DNA of 56,613 bases from Agromyces agglutinans. GTDB taxonomy: Bacteria; Actinomycetota; Actinomycetes; Actinomycetales; Microbacteriaceae. The stretch is from NCBI RefSeq assembly GCF_009647605.1, contig NZ_WJIF01000015.1, positions 1-56,613 of the forward strand, given 5' to 3'. The position numbers and the translations under genes are program-made. Below the pieces are notes generated by a model, which had not been told where the DNA came from, did no database searches, and saw only the letters and a program-made list of their open reading frames with translations. Of this stretch, positions 32,179-39,898 are shown piece by piece (within the stretch, counting starts at the first letter, position 1; every line of letters begins with the position of its first letter).

Positions 32179-32789
32179 AGCGCACCCTTCGTGGAGGGGA
32201 TCCCGACCACGAGCGGGTCGAGCGCCTTGGCCTGCCGGAACGCGCGCGCGAACGCCTTGAACTCGGCCTCGGCGATGTGGTGCGGATCGCGGCCGCCCAG
32301 CACCGTGACGTGGACGGTGAGCGCGGCGTTGAACGTGATCGCCTCGAATACGTGGCGGACCATCGAGCCCGTGAAGTGCCCGCCGATGAGGTGGTACTCG
32401 AAGCCGTCGGGCTCACCCGTGTGCACGAGGTACGGACGGCCGGAGATGTCGACCACGGCCTGCGCGAGCGCCTCGTCGAGGGGCACGAGCGCGTCGCCGT
32501 ACCGGGAGATGCCGGACTTGTCGCCGAGTGCCTGGCGGATCGCCGTGCCGAGCGCGATGCCGACGTCTTCGACGGTGTGGTGCACGTCGATCTCGATGTC
32601 CCCGCGCGCCCGCACCGTGAGGTCGGTGAGCGAGTGCTTGGCGAACGCGGTGAGGAGGTGGTCGTAGAACGGCACGCCGGTCTCGATGTCGCTCGTGCCG
32701 GTGCCGTCGAGGTCGATCGACAGGTCGATGCTCGACTCGCTCGTCTCCCGCTGCACGCGTGCCGTGCGGTGGGGCTTCGGGGAGGTCAT
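32175..32789 (-). CDS. hisB: Imidazoleglycerol-phosphate dehydratase
   Basis: Dehydratase of histidine synthesis, 204 residues, a monofunctional HisB without the phosphatase domain. Metal-binding motifs are [12 protein letters not shown] and the later [23 protein letters not shown] and [18 protein letters not shown] are conserved core segments. The ATG at 32789 is 6 nt from a TAGGAT hexamer, and an 87-nt gap separates it from hisC, so hisB-hisH may have their own leaderless promoter. Confidence 0.95.
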   Translation of the reverse strand: MTSPKPHRTARVQRETSESSIDLSIDLDGTGTSDIETGVPFYDHLLTAFAKHSLTDLTVRARGDIEIDVHHTVEDVGIALGTAIRQALGDKSGISRYGDALVPLDEALAQAVVDISGRPYLVHTGEPDGFEYHLIGGHFTGSMVRHVFEAITFNAALTVHVTVLGGRDPHHIAEAEFKAFARAFRQAKALDPLVVGIPSTKGAL

Positions 32790-32795
32790 GTCGCC

Positions 32796-32801
32796 ATCCT
32801 A
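32796..32801 (-). promoter_or_regulatory. -10 element of hisB, leaderless
   Basis: TAGGAT, 6 nt before the hisB ATG, within the hisC-hisB gap. Confidence 0.45.
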
Positions 32802-32876
32802 TTCAGGGGTCGTTCGATCGGGTCGGGCGTTGCGATTCGAGACGGCGGCTCGAGCGGGTTCGTGGATGCCGCCGGC

Positions 32877-33965
32877 TCAGCCGGCGTGCACCGGGGCGAA
32901 CACCGCGATCGCCTCGAGGAAGGCCGTGGTCTCGGCCTCGGTGCCCGCGGTCACCCGCAGGCTGCCGGGCAGGCCGATCTCGCGGATGAGGATGCCGCGC
33001 TCGAGCAGGGCCGCGAAGACCGCGTGCGGGTCGTCGACGCCGCCGAAGAGGACGAAGTTCGAGCCGCTGCGGTACGGCCGGAAGCCCATGCGGGCCAGTT
33101 CGGTCGTGATGCGCTCGCGCTGCGCGCGGATCTCGTCGACCATCGCGAGCATCTGGCCCGAGTGGGCCAGCGCGCCGAGCGCCGCGGCCTGGGTGAGCGC
33201 CGAGAGGTGGTACGGCAGGCGCACGAGGCGCAGCGCGTCGATCGCGGCGGGGTCGCCGGCGAGGTACCCGACGCGCGCGCCCGCGAACGCGAACGCCTTG
33301 CTCATGGTGCGCGAGACGAGCAGGCGCGGCCGGCCCGGCAGGAGCGAGAGGGCGCTGACCGTGCCCTCGTCGGCGAACTCGTGGTACGCCTCGTCGACGA
33401 CCACGATGCCGTTCGCCGCATCGGCGACCGCTTCGATCGTCTCGAGCGAGAGCGGCGTGCCGGTGGGGTTGTTCGGCGCGCAGAGCAGCACCACGTCGGG
33501 GTCGTGCTCGCGCACGGCCGAGACGGCGGTCTCGGGGCTCAGCTCGTAGTCGGCGTCGCGGGGCGCGCCGATCCACGCGGTGCCGGTGCCCGATGCCAGC
33601 AGCGAGTACATCGAGTAGGTCGGTGCGAAGCCCAGGGCCGCGCGGCCGGGCCCGCCGAAGGCCTGGAGCACGTGCTGGAGCACCTCGTTCGAGCCGTTGG
33701 CCGCCCAGATCTGCTCGGGCGCGAGACCGTGGCCGAGGTAGCCCGCGAGGGCCGTGCGCAGCTCGGTGAACTCGCGATCGGGGTAGCGGTTGAGGCCGAG
33801 GATCGCGGCGGCCACGCGCGCGACGATGTCGTGGGCGACGGCTTCGGGAATGGGATGCGTGTTCTCATTGACGTTCAGCGCGACGGGGACGGCCTGCTGC
33901 GGCGCGCCGTAAGGCGACTTGCCGCGGAGGTCGTCTCGGATGGGGAGGTCGTCGAGACTCGTCAC
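32877..33965 (-). CDS. hisC: Histidinol-phosphate aminotransferase
   Basis: PLP aminotransferase (fold type I), 362 residues. The PLP lysine is K223 in SRTMSKAFAFAGARVGY; APNNPTGTPLS and DEAYHEF are the cofactor-binding segments. NVNENTHP is the typical N-terminal substrate motif. The start is GTG 33965, placed 6 nt after a TAGCAT hexamer, so no His leader peptide precedes it. hisD, its usual neighbour, is absent from this window. Confidence 0.94.
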   Translation of the reverse strand: MTSLDDLPIRDDLRGKSPYGAPQQAVPVALNVNENTHPIPEAVAHDIVARVAAAILGLNRYPDREFTELRTALAGYLGHGLAPEQIWAANGSNEVLQHVLQAFGGPGRAALGFAPTYSMYSLLASGTGTAWIGAPRDADYELSPETAVSAVREHDPDVVLLCAPNNPTGTPLSLETIEAVADAANGIVVVDEAYHEFADEGTVSALSLLPGRPRLLVSRTMSKAFAFAGARVGYLAGDPAAIDALRLVRLPYHLSALTQAAALGALAHSGQMLAMVDEIRAQRERITTELARMGFRPYRSGSNFVLFGGVDDPHAVFAALLERGILIREIGLPGSLRVTAGTEAETTAFLEAIAVFAPVHAG

Positions 33966-33971
33966 CAGATC

Positions 33972-33977
33972 ATGCTA
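33972..33977 (-). promoter_or_regulatory. -10 element of hisC, leaderless
   Basis: TAGCAT, 6 nt before the GTG of hisC, just downstream of the LysM gene. Confidence 0.5.
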
Positions 33978-33995
33978 GCCGCGCCGTCGGTGCCC

Positions 33996-34412
33996 TCAGG
34001 GCGCGGACGGCAGTGCCAGCTGCTGGCCGGGCTGCACCACAGCGGACTCGAGGCCGTTGATGCGGAGGATGTCGGCGATGACCTCGCGCGGATCCTCGTC
34101 GGGCGCGATCGAGAGCGCGAGCTCCCACAGGGTGTCGCCGTAGCCCACCGTGACGACCTCGAGGGCCGCGCCGCCCGCCCCGGTGGAACCCCCCGCCGCG
34201 GCGGGACCCGCGCCGAGGATCGCGATGACCGCCCAGAGCACGAGCGGCAGCGCGGCGAGCGAGGTGAGGACGACGCGCCCGCGGCGCGTGAGCCGGAGCC
34301 GGGTGCGCGGCTCGACGGGCGGCGTCGAACCGGCGCGCGAGCGTTCGGAACGGTCAGCGTCGACACGACCGTCGAAGCCGGCGAAGCCGTCGAATGCGGT
34401 GAGTGTGCTCAT
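33996..34412 (-). CDS. LysM membrane protein, DivS/ChiZ-type SOS division inhibitor
   Basis: A 138-residue protein: a cytoplasmic N-terminus (~1-45, basic near its end), one transmembrane helix (~48-70) and a C-terminal LysM peptidoglycan-binding domain ([22 protein letters not shown], ~90-135). This layout and its divergent position next to lexA match DivS of Corynebacterium and ChiZ of Mycobacterium, which delay division after DNA damage. A strong GGGAGGA site precedes ATG 34412. Its promoter overlaps a LexA-like box. The function is inferred from context plus architecture. Confidence 0.75.
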   Translation of the reverse strand: MSTLTAFDGFAGFDGRVDADRSERSRAGSTPPVEPRTRLRLTRRGRVVLTSLAALPLVLWAVIAILGAGPAAAGGSTGAGGAALEVVTVGYGDTLWELALSIAPDEDPREVIADILRINGLESAVVQPGQQLALPSAP

Positions 34413-34498
34413 GGTTCCTCCCGTGCGTCTCGAACTCGAACGATGAAGCGAGCCGCACCCGGCGCTCGGCCGGGAGCGCCGGATGCGAAGCTCTGTTC

Positions 34499-34512
34499 CG
34501 AATGTATCTTCG
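34499..34512. promoter_or_regulatory. Imperfect LexA box on the divS-like promoter
   Basis: The 14-bp CGAAgATACaTTCG (minus-strand reading) differs from CGAAC-N4-GTTCG at two symmetric bases and covers the -10 hexamer of the LysM gene. Confidence 0.5.
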
Positions 34513-34529
34513 AATGTCATACTTGGCAA
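34501..34529 (-). promoter_or_regulatory. Promoter of the divS-like gene
   Basis: TTGCCA (34524-34529), 17-bp spacer, TACATT (34501-34506); transcription would start near 34494, giving an ~80-nt 5' leader. Confidence 0.65.
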
Positions 34530-34575
34530 GACCCCCGCCTCCCGGTCGATTCCCCCCGCCGATCTGCGACACGCT

Positions 34576-34589
34576 CGAACAGATGTTTG
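34576..34589. promoter_or_regulatory. LexA box on the lexA promoter
   Basis: CGAACAGATGTTTG matches the actinobacterial SOS consensus CGAAC-N4-GTTCG with one mismatch. It overlaps the -35 hexamer of lexA, fitting autorepression. Confidence 0.7.
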
Positions 34590-34615
34590 TCGCGCGCCCG
34601 CGTGGCGGATACAGT
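34586..34615 (+). promoter_or_regulatory. lexA promoter
   Basis: TTTGTC (34586-34591), 18-bp spacer, TACAGT (34610-34615); the mRNA would start ~68 nt before the GTG of lexA. Confidence 0.55.
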
Positions 34616-34690
34616 TTCGAATGTCCGACACCAGTCGAGCAGACACCACCGACATCCGGCCGTGCAGCCGGCCGCAACGAGGGGCGAACC

Positions 34691-35383
34691 GTGAGCACCG
34701 ACATCGACCGCACGTCCGAGAGCGGTACCACGCGGCGGCGCAAGTCCCTGTCCGCGAAGCAGGTCGCCATCCTCGAGATGATCCAGCGTTCGGTCGCCGG
34801 CCGGGGCTACCCGCCGAGCATGCGCGAGATCGGCGACGCCGTCGGCCTCTCCTCGCTCTCGAGCGTGACCCACCAGCTCAACCAGCTCGAACTCGCCGGG
34901 TACCTCCGTCGCGACCCGAACCGGCCCCGCGCCCTCGAGGTGCTCATCGAGCTGCCGGGCGGCGGCGAGGTTCGCGACGCCTCGGCGGGCTCCGCGGCGC
35001 CGGTCGGCGACGCGGCGATGGTGCCGCTCGTGGGCCGCATCGCCGCGGGCGTGCCGATCACCGCCGAGCAGCAGATCGACGAGGTGTTCCCGCTCCCCCG
35101 CCAGCTCGTCGGCAAGGGCGAGCTGTTCATCCTCAAGGTCGTCGGCGACTCGATGATCGACGCCGCCATCTGCGACGGGGACTGGGTGGTCGTGCGATCC
35201 CAGAAGACCGCCGAGAACGGCGAGATCGTCGCCGCCATGCTCGACGGCGAGGCGACCGTGAAGGTCTTCCGCCAGCGCGACGGCCACACGTGGCTCCTGC
35301 CGCGCAACAGCGCGTTCGAGCCGATCCTCGGCGATGCATCCGAGGTGCTCGGCAAGGTCGTCGCCGTCCTGCGAACCGTCTGA
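34691..35383 (+). CDS. lexA: SOS repressor LexA
   Basis: A 230-residue repressor/self-protease of the SOS response. It has an N-terminal winged helix (~18-82: [28 protein letters not shown]) and a C-terminal S24 peptidase domain. The self-cleavage bond is A119-G120 in GRIAAGVPI, and the catalytic Ser154 (GDSMID) and Lys191 (ATVKVF) are present. The GTG start at 34691 gives the usual short polar N-tail; upstream codons belong to the promoter. It is divergent to the LysM division-inhibitor gene. Confidence 0.96.
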   Translation: MSTDIDRTSESGTTRRRKSLSAKQVAILEMIQRSVAGRGYPPSMREIGDAVGLSSLSSVTHQLNQLELAGYLRRDPNRPRALEVLIELPGGGEVRDASAGSAAPVGDAAMVPLVGRIAAGVPITAEQQIDEVFPLPRQLVGKGELFILKVVGDSMIDAAICDGDWVVVRSQKTAENGEIVAAMLDGEATVKVFRQRDGHTWLLPRNSAFEPILGDASEVLGKVVAVLRTV

Positions 35384-35447
35384 ACGATCGTCGCGGCGGC
35401 GGATGCCGTCGCAGCGGCGTTTCCGGCGATCGACGCGGCGATCCGAC

Positions 35448-35463
35448 GACCGCCGCGGCGGTC
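35448..35463. terminator. Palindrome at the lexA/hydrolase convergent junction
   Basis: A 16-bp perfect palindrome without a loop at the hydrolase stop, in the 79-bp gap between two converging genes. It is a possible bidirectional stop signal, weak because a loopless palindrome folds poorly. Confidence 0.25.
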
Positions 35464-36194
35464 TACGCCGCCTTCGGCAGCGCCGTGAGCCAGCCGATCA
35501 CGGCATCCATGAAGCCGGCGTGGTCGTCGCGGAACACCGTGTGCCCGGTGCCCCTGACGGTCTGCACGGTCATGCCCTGGCCGCGCAGACGCGCGGCGAC
35601 CTGCTCGGTGATCAGCAGGCTCTTCTCGGCGAGCAGCACGAGGCTCGGCGCGACCAGTCGGACCGGCGGCACGAGCGGCCGCGTGTCGGTGAAGCCCAGG
35701 ATCGTGCGCTTGTCCCAGTCGCGAAGGGTCGCGAGCTCGATCTCGACGTCCTCGGCGTGCCACTTCGGGTTCATCTTGACGAGCGCCGTCCGCCGCGGCC
35801 GGGGCGCCATCGCGAAGAACAGCTTGAAGGCGGCACCCTTCAGCCCCTTCGGGAAGGCGAACGCGGGGTCGATGTAGATGGCCGCGCGCGGTGCCATCCG
35901 GTCGGCGACGAGGCTCGCGACGAGGCCGCCGAGCGAATGCCCCATGACGACGTCGGGCGTGCCCTCGATGAGCGGCGCGACCGTCTCGACGACGTCATCG
36001 GCCCAGGCAGCCGGCGAGTAGCGCACCGCCCTCGGACTGCGGCCGTGGCCGGCCAGGTCGACCGCGAGGACCCGGAACCCGTGCGTCTCGAGCTCCGAGG
36101 TCACCCGATGCCACGCGCGGGAGTCCGACATGATGCCGTGGATGAGGATCGCGGTTCGCGGACCGCTTCCGGACTCGGTGACCGCCAGCTGCAT
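35463..36194 (-). CDS. Alpha/beta hydrolase
   Basis: A 243-residue alpha/beta-fold hydrolase. The oxyanion segment is LIHGIMSDSRAW, the nucleophile S87 lies in GHSLGG, and the catalytic His is in GTGHTVF near residue ~222. The substrate is unknown; lactonase, esterase or haloperoxidase-like activities are possible. ATG 36194 is 6 nt from a TACGGT hexamer, so it is probably a single-gene leaderless unit. It converges on lexA. Confidence 0.85.
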   Translation of the reverse strand: MQLAVTESGSGPRTAILIHGIMSDSRAWHRVTSELETHGFRVLAVDLAGHGRSPRAVRYSPAAWADDVVETVAPLIEGTPDVVMGHSLGGLVASLVADRMAPRAAIYIDPAFAFPKGLKGAAFKLFFAMAPRPRRTALVKMNPKWHAEDVEIELATLRDWDKRTILGFTDTRPLVPPVRLVAPSLVLLAEKSLLITEQVAARLRGQGMTVQTVRGTGHTVFRDDHAGFMDAVIGWLTALPKAA

Positions 36195-36200
36195 GCGACG

Positions 36201-36206
36201 ACCGTA
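36201..36206 (-). promoter_or_regulatory. -10 element of the hydrolase gene, leaderless
   Basis: TACGGT, 6 nt before the ATG; no clear -35. Confidence 0.45.
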
Positions 36207-36256
36207 GCCGCCGCACCTGAGCGCCCGCCGCCAACCGCCCCGAAGCCGGATGTGAG

Positions 36257-36285
36257 CGGGGTGCGCGCGAGCACGCGGCACCCCG
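36257..36285 (-). terminator. Possible metFE terminator
   Basis: An 8-bp perfect stem (36257-36264 with 36278-36285) with a 13-nt loop, about 50 bp after the metE stop. Confidence 0.4.
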
Positions 36286-36290
36286 TCACC

Positions 36291-36338
36291 GCCGTCGCCG
36301 GGTCGTCGAACTCAGCCGTCGCCCGGTCGGCGACCTCA
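36291..36338. repeat. Two 24-bp direct repeats at the metE stop
   Basis: Adjacent imperfect copies (36291-36314 and 36315-36338). The second contains the last metE codons and the stop; the first repeats that context just downstream. Confidence 0.7.
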
Positions 36339-38672
36339 GACGGCCGCCGGGACGCCGGCTCGCACCGCCCGGGTCGCTTCGATGATGTGCTCGAGCGACG
36401 CGACGGTCTCCTCGTATCCGCGGGTCTTCAGTCCGCAGTCGGGGTTCACCCACAACCGCGACGCCGGGATCTCGGCCGCGGCGCGCTCGAGCAGCTGCCA
36501 GACCTCGTCGACGCTCGGCACGCGCGGCGAGTGGATGTCGTAGACGCCCGGTCCGATGCCGTGGTCGAACCCGCTCGCGGCGACGTCGTCGACCACCTCC
36601 ATGCGACTGCGGGCGGCCTCGATCGACGTGACATCCGCGTCGAGATTGCGGATCGCGTCGATGACGACGCCGAACTCGGAGTAGCAGAGGTGCGTGTGCA
36701 CCTGCGTCGCCGCGGCGGCGGCCGCGGTGGCCAACCGGAAGGAACCGACCGACCAGTCGAGGTAGTCGCGCTGGTCGGCGAGCTTCAGCGGCAGCAGCTC
36801 GCGCAGCGCCGGCTCGTCGACCTGGATGATGCGGATTCCGGATGCCTCGAGGTCGGCGATCTCGTCGCGCAGCGCGAGCGCGACCTGGCGCGCGGTATCG
36901 CCGAGCGGCTGGTCGTCGCGCACGAACGACCAGGCGAGGATCGTCACCGGGCCTGTGAGCATGCCCTTCACGGGCTTGGGCGTGAGCGACTGCGCGTACG
37001 TCGACCAGCTCACCGTCATCGGCTCCGGCCGGGACACGTCGCCCCAGAGGATCGACGGCCGTGTGCAGCGGGAACCGTAGGACTGGACCCACCCGTGCTC
37101 GGTGACCGCGAAGCCGTCGAGCAGCTCGGCGAAGTACTGCACCATGTCGTTGCGCTCGGGCTCGCCGTGCACGAGCACATCGAGTCCGAGATCCTCCTGG
37201 AGACGGATGACCCGCTCGATCTCCTCGCGCATCGCCGCCGTGTACTCCGCCTCGGTGAGCTCGCCCTTCACGAGTCGGGCTCGGGCGCGCCGGATGTCGG
37301 CCGTCTGCGGGAACGAGCCGATCGTCGTGGTCGGCAGCTCGGGCAACGCGAGCGACTCCTGCGCGGCGACCCGCGCGGCGTAGTCGTCGCGGCTGAAGTC
37401 GGTCCCGCGAAGGCCCTCCAGCCGCTCGCGAACGCCCGGCACCCGCACCCCGGGCGCCAGCGCCCGGTCGGCGAGCGAGGCGGTCGCCGCCGCCAGTTCC
37501 GGCTCGATCGCCGAGCGGCCCTCGACGAGGCCGGTGGCGAGGGTCGCGACCTGGGCGACCTTCTGGTCGGCGAAGGCGAGCCAGCCGGCCAGGCGCCCGT
37601 CGAGCCTCGTCTCGTCGGCGACGTCGTGCGGCACGTGGAAGAGCGACGTGGAGCTGGACACCGCCACACTGCCCGACAGGTTCGCCAGCGCCTCGACCCG
37701 GTCGAACGCGGCGGCCAGGTCGCCGCGCCAGATGTTGTGGCCGTCGACGACGCCCGCGACGAGCGTCTTGCCGGCCAGCGACTCCGCGGTCGCCGGATCG
37801 AGGGACGCCGGCACCGACCCCTTGACCAGGTCGAAGCCGATCGCCTCGACCGGCGTGGCGGCCAGCGCCGGCAGCGCGTCGTCGAGCCCGCCGTACGGCG
37901 CGGCGACGAAGATGGACGGCCGGTCGGATCCGGCGCCGAGCGCGTCGTACGCGGCGCCGATCGCCTCGATCACGCGTTCGCGCGACACGTCGAGGCTCTC
38001 GCTCACGAGCGCGGGCTCGTCGAGCTGCACCCACAGCGCGCCGGCCGCGGCGAGCCTTGCGAGGAGCTCGGCGTAGACCGGCACGAGGTCGGCGAGCCGG
38101 TCGAGCGGGCGGAAGCCCTCGGGGGCGCCGTCGGCGGCTTTGGCGAGGGCGAGGAAGGTGACCGGCCCGACGAGGACGGGGCGCGTGAGGAATCCAGCAG
38201 CCTTCGCCTCCTCGAACTCGGCCACGAGCCGATCGGCGTGGGCGCTGAACGCGGTGTCGGGCGCGAGTTCGGGCACGAGGTAGTGGTAATTGGAGTCGAA
38301 CCACTTCGTCATCTCGAGCGGCGCGTCGTCGCCCTCGCCGCGCGCGATCGTGAAGTACCCCGCGAGGTCGACCGTGCCGTCGTCGCCCACCAGGCGCGCG
38401 AAGCGGGCGGGCACCGCGCCCACGGCGACGGCCGCGTCGAGCACCTGGTCGTAGAAGGAGAAGGACTCGGGGATGGCGGAGTCCGCCCGGCCGAGGCCGA
38501 GCCCGGCCAGTCGCTCGCGCGTCGCGGCCCGGAGCTCCGCTGCGCGCTCCTCGAGCTCGGCGGCATCGATCGAGCCGGCCCAGAACGCCTCCACGGCTCG
38601 CTTGAGCTCGCGACGGCGCCCGATGCGCGGGTAGCCGAGGATGGTCCCCTTCGGGAATTCGGAGGTGGTCAT
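36336..38672 (-). CDS. metE: Cobalamin-independent methionine synthase
   Basis: Transfers methyl from 5-methyl-tetrahydropteroyl-glutamate to homocysteine, 778 residues. An N-terminal barrel opens with ILGYPRIGRRRELK. The C-terminal barrel has the zinc ligands in HTHLCYSEF and WVNPDCGLKTR (C746), with VHGEPERNDMVQYF and GMLTGPVTIL in the active site. ATG 38672 overlaps the metF stop (ATGA), so methyl-folate production and use are translated together. I see no B12 riboswitch upstream of the pair. Confidence 0.96.
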   Translation of the reverse strand: MTTSEFPKGTILGYPRIGRRRELKRAVEAFWAGSIDAAELEERAAELRAATRERLAGLGLGRADSAIPESFSFYDQVLDAAVAVGAVPARFARLVGDDGTVDLAGYFTIARGEGDDAPLEMTKWFDSNYHYLVPELAPDTAFSAHADRLVAEFEEAKAAGFLTRPVLVGPVTFLALAKAADGAPEGFRPLDRLADLVPVYAELLARLAAAGALWVQLDEPALVSESLDVSRERVIEAIGAAYDALGAGSDRPSIFVAAPYGGLDDALPALAATPVEAIGFDLVKGSVPASLDPATAESLAGKTLVAGVVDGHNIWRGDLAAAFDRVEALANLSGSVAVSSSTSLFHVPHDVADETRLDGRLAGWLAFADQKVAQVATLATGLVEGRSAIEPELAAATASLADRALAPGVRVPGVRERLEGLRGTDFSRDDYAARVAAQESLALPELPTTTIGSFPQTADIRRARARLVKGELTEAEYTAAMREEIERVIRLQEDLGLDVLVHGEPERNDMVQYFAELLDGFAVTEHGWVQSYGSRCTRPSILWGDVSRPEPMTVSWSTYAQSLTPKPVKGMLTGPVTILAWSFVRDDQPLGDTARQVALALRDEIADLEASGIRIIQVDEPALRELLPLKLADQRDYLDWSVGSFRLATAAAAAATQVHTHLCYSEFGVVIDAIRNLDADVTSIEAARSRMEVVDDVAASGFDHGIGPGVYDIHSPRVPSVDEVWQLLERAAAEIPASRLWVNPDCGLKTRGYEETVASLEHIIEATRAVRAGVPAAV

Positions 38673-39676
38673 CGCTTCGTGGTGTTCCTCTCGTGGGTGG
38701 TGCGGTGGGTCCCGAAGCCGGGCGCCGCAGGCTCGCTCAGGCCGAGCCGCTCGATCACGCCGAGCACGGCCTCATGGCGGTTGAACGTGTAGAGGTGCAG
38801 GCCGGGCGCGTCGCCGCCGAGGAGCACCTCGCGGGCGAGTTCGGTGGCGAACGACACGCCGATCTCGGCCTGCGCCTCGGCGTCGGGCTCGATCTCGAGA
38901 TCGATCGCGAGCTGCGCCGGCGGCTGGACGCCCGTGAGCTCGGTGAGCCGGCGCAGCCGCGCCGTCGTCGTCACGGGCATGATCCCCGGCAGGATCGGGA
39001 TGGTCACGCCGCCGGCCCGCGCCCGCTCGACGTACCCGAGATAGTCGTCGGCGTGCCAGAAGAGCTGCGTGATCGCGAGGTTCGCGCCCGCGACCTCCTT
39101 GGCGAGCAGCGCGTCGACGTCCTGCCAGGCGCTCCGCGAACGCGGATGTCCCGTCGGAAATGCCGCGACGGCGACGCGCTCGGGCCGCGGGCGGGTACGG
39201 ATCGCGCTCGCACCGGGGATGCCGGGGATGCCGAATTGGCCGAACGGTTCCCGCTCCTCCTGCACGCGGTGGATGAGCTGGACCAGTTCGGCTGCGCTTG
39301 ACAGGTCGCCGGTGCCGGCATCGTCGCCGGCGGTGCCCGCGGGCGGGTCGCCGCGCAGGGCGAGGAAGCTCGTGATGCCGGCGTCGAGGAATTCGCGCAC
39401 GAGCTGGTTCGCCTCGGCGTACGAGGAACCGATGCACGTCAGGTGAGCCATGGGCTCGACCTCGGTCTGCTCGCGGATGTAGCGCAGCAGCGTCAGGGAG
39501 CGGTCGCGCGAGGAGCCTCCGGCGCCGAAGGTCACCGAGATGAACGCGGGCTGCACGTCGGCGAGCCGATCGATGGTCCGGCCGAGCGCCAGCGCCGCCG
39601 CGTCGGAGCGCGGCGGAAGCAACTCGAACGAGATCGGCAGGCGACAGTCGCCGCCGTCGGTGGCCGTCGCTGCCAT
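38669..39676 (-). CDS. metF: 5,10-Methylenetetrahydrofolate reductase
   Basis: FAD-dependent barrel enzyme that makes 5-methyl-THF for MetE, 335 residues. Conserved segments are SFELLPPRSD with the catalytic Glu, SVTFGAGGSSRDRS, HLTCIGSS, FLALRGDPP, ITQLFWHADDY and PGIMPV. The C-terminal tail is polar. ATG 39676 is taken as start; an upstream in-frame start would add an unrelated basic stretch. A small leaderless ORF lies 64 nt upstream. Confidence 0.93.
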   Translation of the reverse strand: MAATATDGGDCRLPISFELLPPRSDAAALALGRTIDRLADVQPAFISVTFGAGGSSRDRSLTLLRYIREQTEVEPMAHLTCIGSSYAEANQLVREFLDAGITSFLALRGDPPAGTAGDDAGTGDLSSAAELVQLIHRVQEEREPFGQFGIPGIPGASAIRTRPRPERVAVAAFPTGHPRSRSAWQDVDALLAKEVAGANLAITQLFWHADDYLGYVERARAGGVTIPILPGIMPVTTTARLRRLTELTGVQPPAQLAIDLEIEPDAEAQAEIGVSFATELAREVLLGGDAPGLHLYTFNRHEAVLGVIERLGLSEPAAPGFGTHRTTHERNTTKR

Positions 39677-39740
39677 GTCGCTCCTGCTGGACTGGTGCCG
39701 CAGGACGGTGGCTGCACGGCTGGCCGCGCCGCCCCGGCCG

Positions 39741-39824
39741 TCACGGCGGGTCGGTCTCGCGGGCGGGTGCCGGGCTCGGCGGTCGCTCCAGGTGCCGGGC
39801 CTCGTGCCCAGCACCGTCGATCAC
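39741..39824 (-). CDS. Small upstream ORF before metF (candidate leader)
   Basis: A 27-residue ORF with a GTG start 5 nt after a TATCGT -10 hexamer. It is rich in Pro (7), Arg and Glu and contains two His; there is no Met or Cys run, so a simple amino-acid sensing role is not obvious. A 10-bp stem-loop (with one U-G pair) lies inside it. It may be fortuitous. Confidence 0.3.
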   Translation of the reverse strand: MIDGAGHEARHLERPPSPAPARETDPP

Positions 39825-39829
39825 GTGCG

Positions 39830-39835
39830 ACGATA
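39830..39835 (-). promoter_or_regulatory. -10 element upstream of metFE
   Basis: TATCGT facing metF; predicted mRNA starts near the small GTG ORF, leaving a ~150-nt leader before metF. No good -35 seen. Confidence 0.4.
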
Positions 39836-39898
39836 CGCCGTCGCCAGGCGAGGGACGAGCATTGTGACGGCGGGTGACGAGTCCGGCGGAGGCAGCGG

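Noticed and set aside
39677..39830. Cobalamin, SAM or SAH riboswitch for metFE
   Set aside because: I could not find the B12 box or the conserved cores of SAM-I, SAM-II, SAM-IV or SAH aptamers by eye; a covariance search would be decisive.
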